A stretch of DNA of 64,000 bases from Thereva unica (taxonomy: Eukaryota; Arthropoda; Insecta; Diptera; Therevidae): contig OX465281.1 of the NCBI GenBank assembly GCA_949987705.1, forward strand, positions 198,573,112 through 198,637,111, written 5' to 3'. A program made the position numbers and the translations under genes. The notes under the pieces were generated by a model that saw only the letters and a list, made by a program, of their open reading frames with translations, searched no databases and had not been told where the DNA came from. Of the stretch, positions 62,453 through 64,000 are shown in pieces. Every line of letters starts with the position of its first letter. The first letter of the stretch is position 1.

Positions 62453-62683
62453 TTATAACAAATTTGTTTTATTTTCAAATCTTATGCTATATATTTTTTC
62501 ATGATGATGTTGGTTTAATATGGGCTCTAGGATTTTGCCTGTATTGATGACTCTCTGTTGAAATCTGCATCTATCAAGGGCACTTATATGCCATTGCCCC
62601 ATACGGCTAGCTCTATAATCGAAATCCCATACATACATGATGTGTACTTCAGGCGCTAGTGTAAATCGAACCCTTTTCAGCAT
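62453..62683 (-). CDS. GADD34/PPP1R15-like PP1-targeting protein, 76 aa
   Basis: A complete frame from an ATG at 62683, inside the right inverted repeat region and convergent with the integrase. Residues 4-7 are RVRF, a canonical RVxF docking motif for protein phosphatase 1. VH at 13-14 and VW at 18-19 follow at the spacing found in cellular PPP1R15. Then comes AxRxGxW (25-31), A at 35 and DRxRFxxRV (37-45). This ordered, ungapped set is the signature of the GADD34 C-terminal core, which recruits PP1 to dephosphorylate eIF2-alpha. Herpes simplex and African swine fever viruses are known to use related modules against PKR-type shut-off. Whether it works so here is inference. The inverted repeat supplies a TATA-like ATATAA at 62774-62779. 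Confidence 0.85.
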   Translation of the reverse strand: MLKRVRFTLAPEVHIMYVWDFDYRASRMGQWHISALDRCRFQQRVINTGKILEPILNQHHHEKIYSIRFENKTNLL

Positions 62684-62725
62684 TCTCTACAGCTGCTTTT
62701 GGTGATCCGCCAGACCCAATGCTGG

Positions 62726-62816
62726 ATCTCAGCTAAAGCTTAGTGTTACTTGAAAGTCCAGTTCTTCACTGAATTATATGTATATTTTGCTCTAGAATCC
62801 AAGCTCATTCCATAGC
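62726..62816 (-). repeat. Polinton right terminal inverted repeat
   Basis: 91 bp matching the complement of 48842-48945 (GCTCATTCC, CTTCACTGAATTATATGTAT, CTTGAAAGTCCAGTTC-type blocks), without the 12-bp insertion of the left copy. Confidence 0.85.
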
Positions 62817-63379
62817 CTAAGTTGCTACATTGATTATATACTAAGTAGATATGGACAAACGCGAGTCAAATTAACTTCAGGTTACGGCACCACGAGCTGG
62901 GGGCGCTAATATCGCAGGGTTTTATGCTCCGCTATATATGGTTAGTTTCCGAAATAAACTTTTCTTATTTGCGTGAAAGCCCTTTGCGCATTTGAAAACA
63001 AAATCAGAAGCTGCGGCTTTGAGTTTAGTGGCGGTGGATCTAAAAATAGATTTCTATGCGCTTATTCCTATTGTTTTGTTCGGGAAGGGCAAAGAGGGTG
63101 ATAAAATGATGATGATTTCGTAGGCGATGGGTGAAATTTGACAATGAGGGAATAAATGAATGGGCGAGATAACTTTAATGGGAAATTTGGCTACAAGCAT
63201 GTTTTTATTATCTTTAGAAAAATGAAGGGATTATTTCCTTTTTCTTAGCGAAAAGGTGACAAATTTTTAGATTTGTTCTCAGGTATTTTATAAGTTCGTA
63301 GAAATTTGAAATTTTTACGGATAATTTAATTACTGTTGAGATAAATAAAATAATTTTTGTTTTTGATTTTATTTATCGT
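62817..63379. other. No recognisable gene
   Basis: Anonymous AT-rich flank of the Polinton. No target duplication could be matched to the left flank. Confidence 0.4.
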
Positions 63380-63930
63380 TATTTATGTGGCATGGCCAAG
63401 TCCAACCCTTTGTACCGTTACCACGTTATGTCCTTCAAGTAAGGATGTACTAGTAAGTTTAGGTTAGTCTGGATGGTGCGTGAGTAGATGTCAATGAACC
63501 GTACGTTTGATCAGTTCTCTGTTAACAACTACATGTATGTGTTCTATTTATTAACAAAGGGGGGGTATGTAGTGGACCGCGGATGTCCTGAGTTGGCTAA
63601 TCTTGGAAAAAGAGGTGCGTGTAGGTGAAAGCTGTTAAACTTAGGTGCTACATTCCTACCGGCTTGAAGGGTATATAGAGGACCAAACGGGTGCTACCGC
63701 CAATGTACCCTCTTCGTTTGGCACCTTATTCAGCTTAGCCAAGCTTGTTTTGGCTGAGTCCGCCCAGATATACGAGTTATATTCAAGGCGGAATGTATTA
63801 CTTGTAGATTGTAGCCTGGACAGCTGGCTGAAGGAGGGATTTTAATCTCTGGATTAATCTCAAGCATTGATTAGCTTGTTTGACGATTTGGAATGTGATT
63901 ACTCCATCACGTATCTATGTATCTCGGGCC
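63380..63930 (-). pseudogene. LINE family 1, heavily decayed 3' copy
   Basis: Minus-strand sequence matches the 3' part of the LINE at 5725-7600: the region equivalent to the 3' untranslated tail (CAACCCTTTGTACC, TACCACGTTATGTCCTTCAA), GTGCTACATTCCTACCGGCT, GCCCAGATATACGAGTTATA and GATTGTAGCC blocks occur in the same order, with many indels. No frame survives. Confidence 0.65.
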
Positions 63931-64000
63931 TTAAAATTGTTATATTTTTTGACGAAACTGGCCGAAACCGTATTCTCTATTACAATATCGGAATTTATTT

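Larger units (their letters stand above)
48842..62816. mobile_element. Maverick/Polinton virus-like transposon
   Basis: About 14 kb bounded by inverted repeats (48842-48945 and 62726-62816), with the full gene set of the group: protein-primed DNA polymerase B, retroviral-type integrase, adenovirus-type protease, packaging ATPase and two jelly-roll capsid proteins, plus accessory genes. Most frames are intact; the ATPase has one single-base frameshift. Such elements integrate like retroviruses, replicate with their own polymerase and probably can form virions. A 6-bp target duplication was not identified, so the true outer ends may lie somewhat beyond the repeats I can align. Confidence 0.95.

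Overview
The window looks like a stretch of repeat-rich, AT-rich arthropod (most likely insect) chromosome. I see no intact host gene, rRNA or tRNA gene and no CRISPR array. Almost everything that can be named is mobile DNA, much of it nested. The superfamilies present (BEL/Pao, Jockey/CR1-like LINEs, Tc1, hAT, Helitron, Maverick/Polinton) are typical of insect genomes. The insect call is an inference, since no species marker is visible.

Layout. 1-3204: anonymous DNA with a terminal-inverted-repeat relic and one copy of a dispersed repeat. 3205-5312: a non-autonomous Helitron carrying about 13 copies of a ~128-bp tandem unit. 5385-9062: a Tc1 element with long inverted repeats whose transposase gene was hit twice by the same LINE family. 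About 10200-15414: a fairly complete LINE with a 2.15-kb hAT-type element (itself holding a SINE and a perfect hairpin) inserted in its endonuclease. 17040-28070: an autonomous-type Helitron gene (HUH Rep plus PIF1-like helicase, now frameshifted) split by a young BEL/Pao retrotransposon. That element has an intact 1750-residue polyprotein but an aberrant fold-back 3' LTR. 28090-28980: another LINE fragment. 29772-38713: a LINE reverse transcriptase gene split by an LTR element (29928-37976) with near-identical 1.7-kb LTRs and 4-bp target duplications. The interior of that LTR element carries a Copia fragment and a decayed, intronless antisense copy of the host N-glycosylation gene ALG12, itself split by a hAT relic. 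39025-41770: an inverted-repeat element, a decayed second BEL/Pao element and a 17-bp minisatellite. 43598-47486: a solo LTR of the 29928 family, split by a hAT-type element that in turn holds a Harbinger-type MITE.

48842-62816 is the centrepiece: an almost complete ~14-kb Maverick/Polinton, a virus-like transposon. It encodes a protein-primed family B DNA polymerase, putative major and minor jelly-roll capsid proteins, an adenovirus-type maturation protease, a phospholipase-A2-like virion protein, an A32/FtsK-type packaging ATPase (one single-base frameshift), a collagen-like fibre protein, a chromodomain integrase and four further proteins. Most genes have a TATA box 30-120 bp upstream, often overlapping the stop codon of the preceding gene. 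Two genes lack one. The 160-residue gene starts one base after the capsid stop codon (TGAAATG). The protease has no usable ATG but lies in the -1 frame directly after a canonical A AAA AAC slippery heptamer at the end of the phospholipase-like gene.

The most interesting finding is the small gene beside the integrase (62453-62683). It encodes a 76-residue protein whose first 45 residues match, by spacing and key residues, the PP1-binding and eIF2-alpha phosphatase-targeting core of the GADD34/PPP1R15 family. Cellular stress regulators and a few large DNA viruses use this module to undo host translation shut-off, which suggests that this Polinton carries, or carried, a host-defence antagonist.
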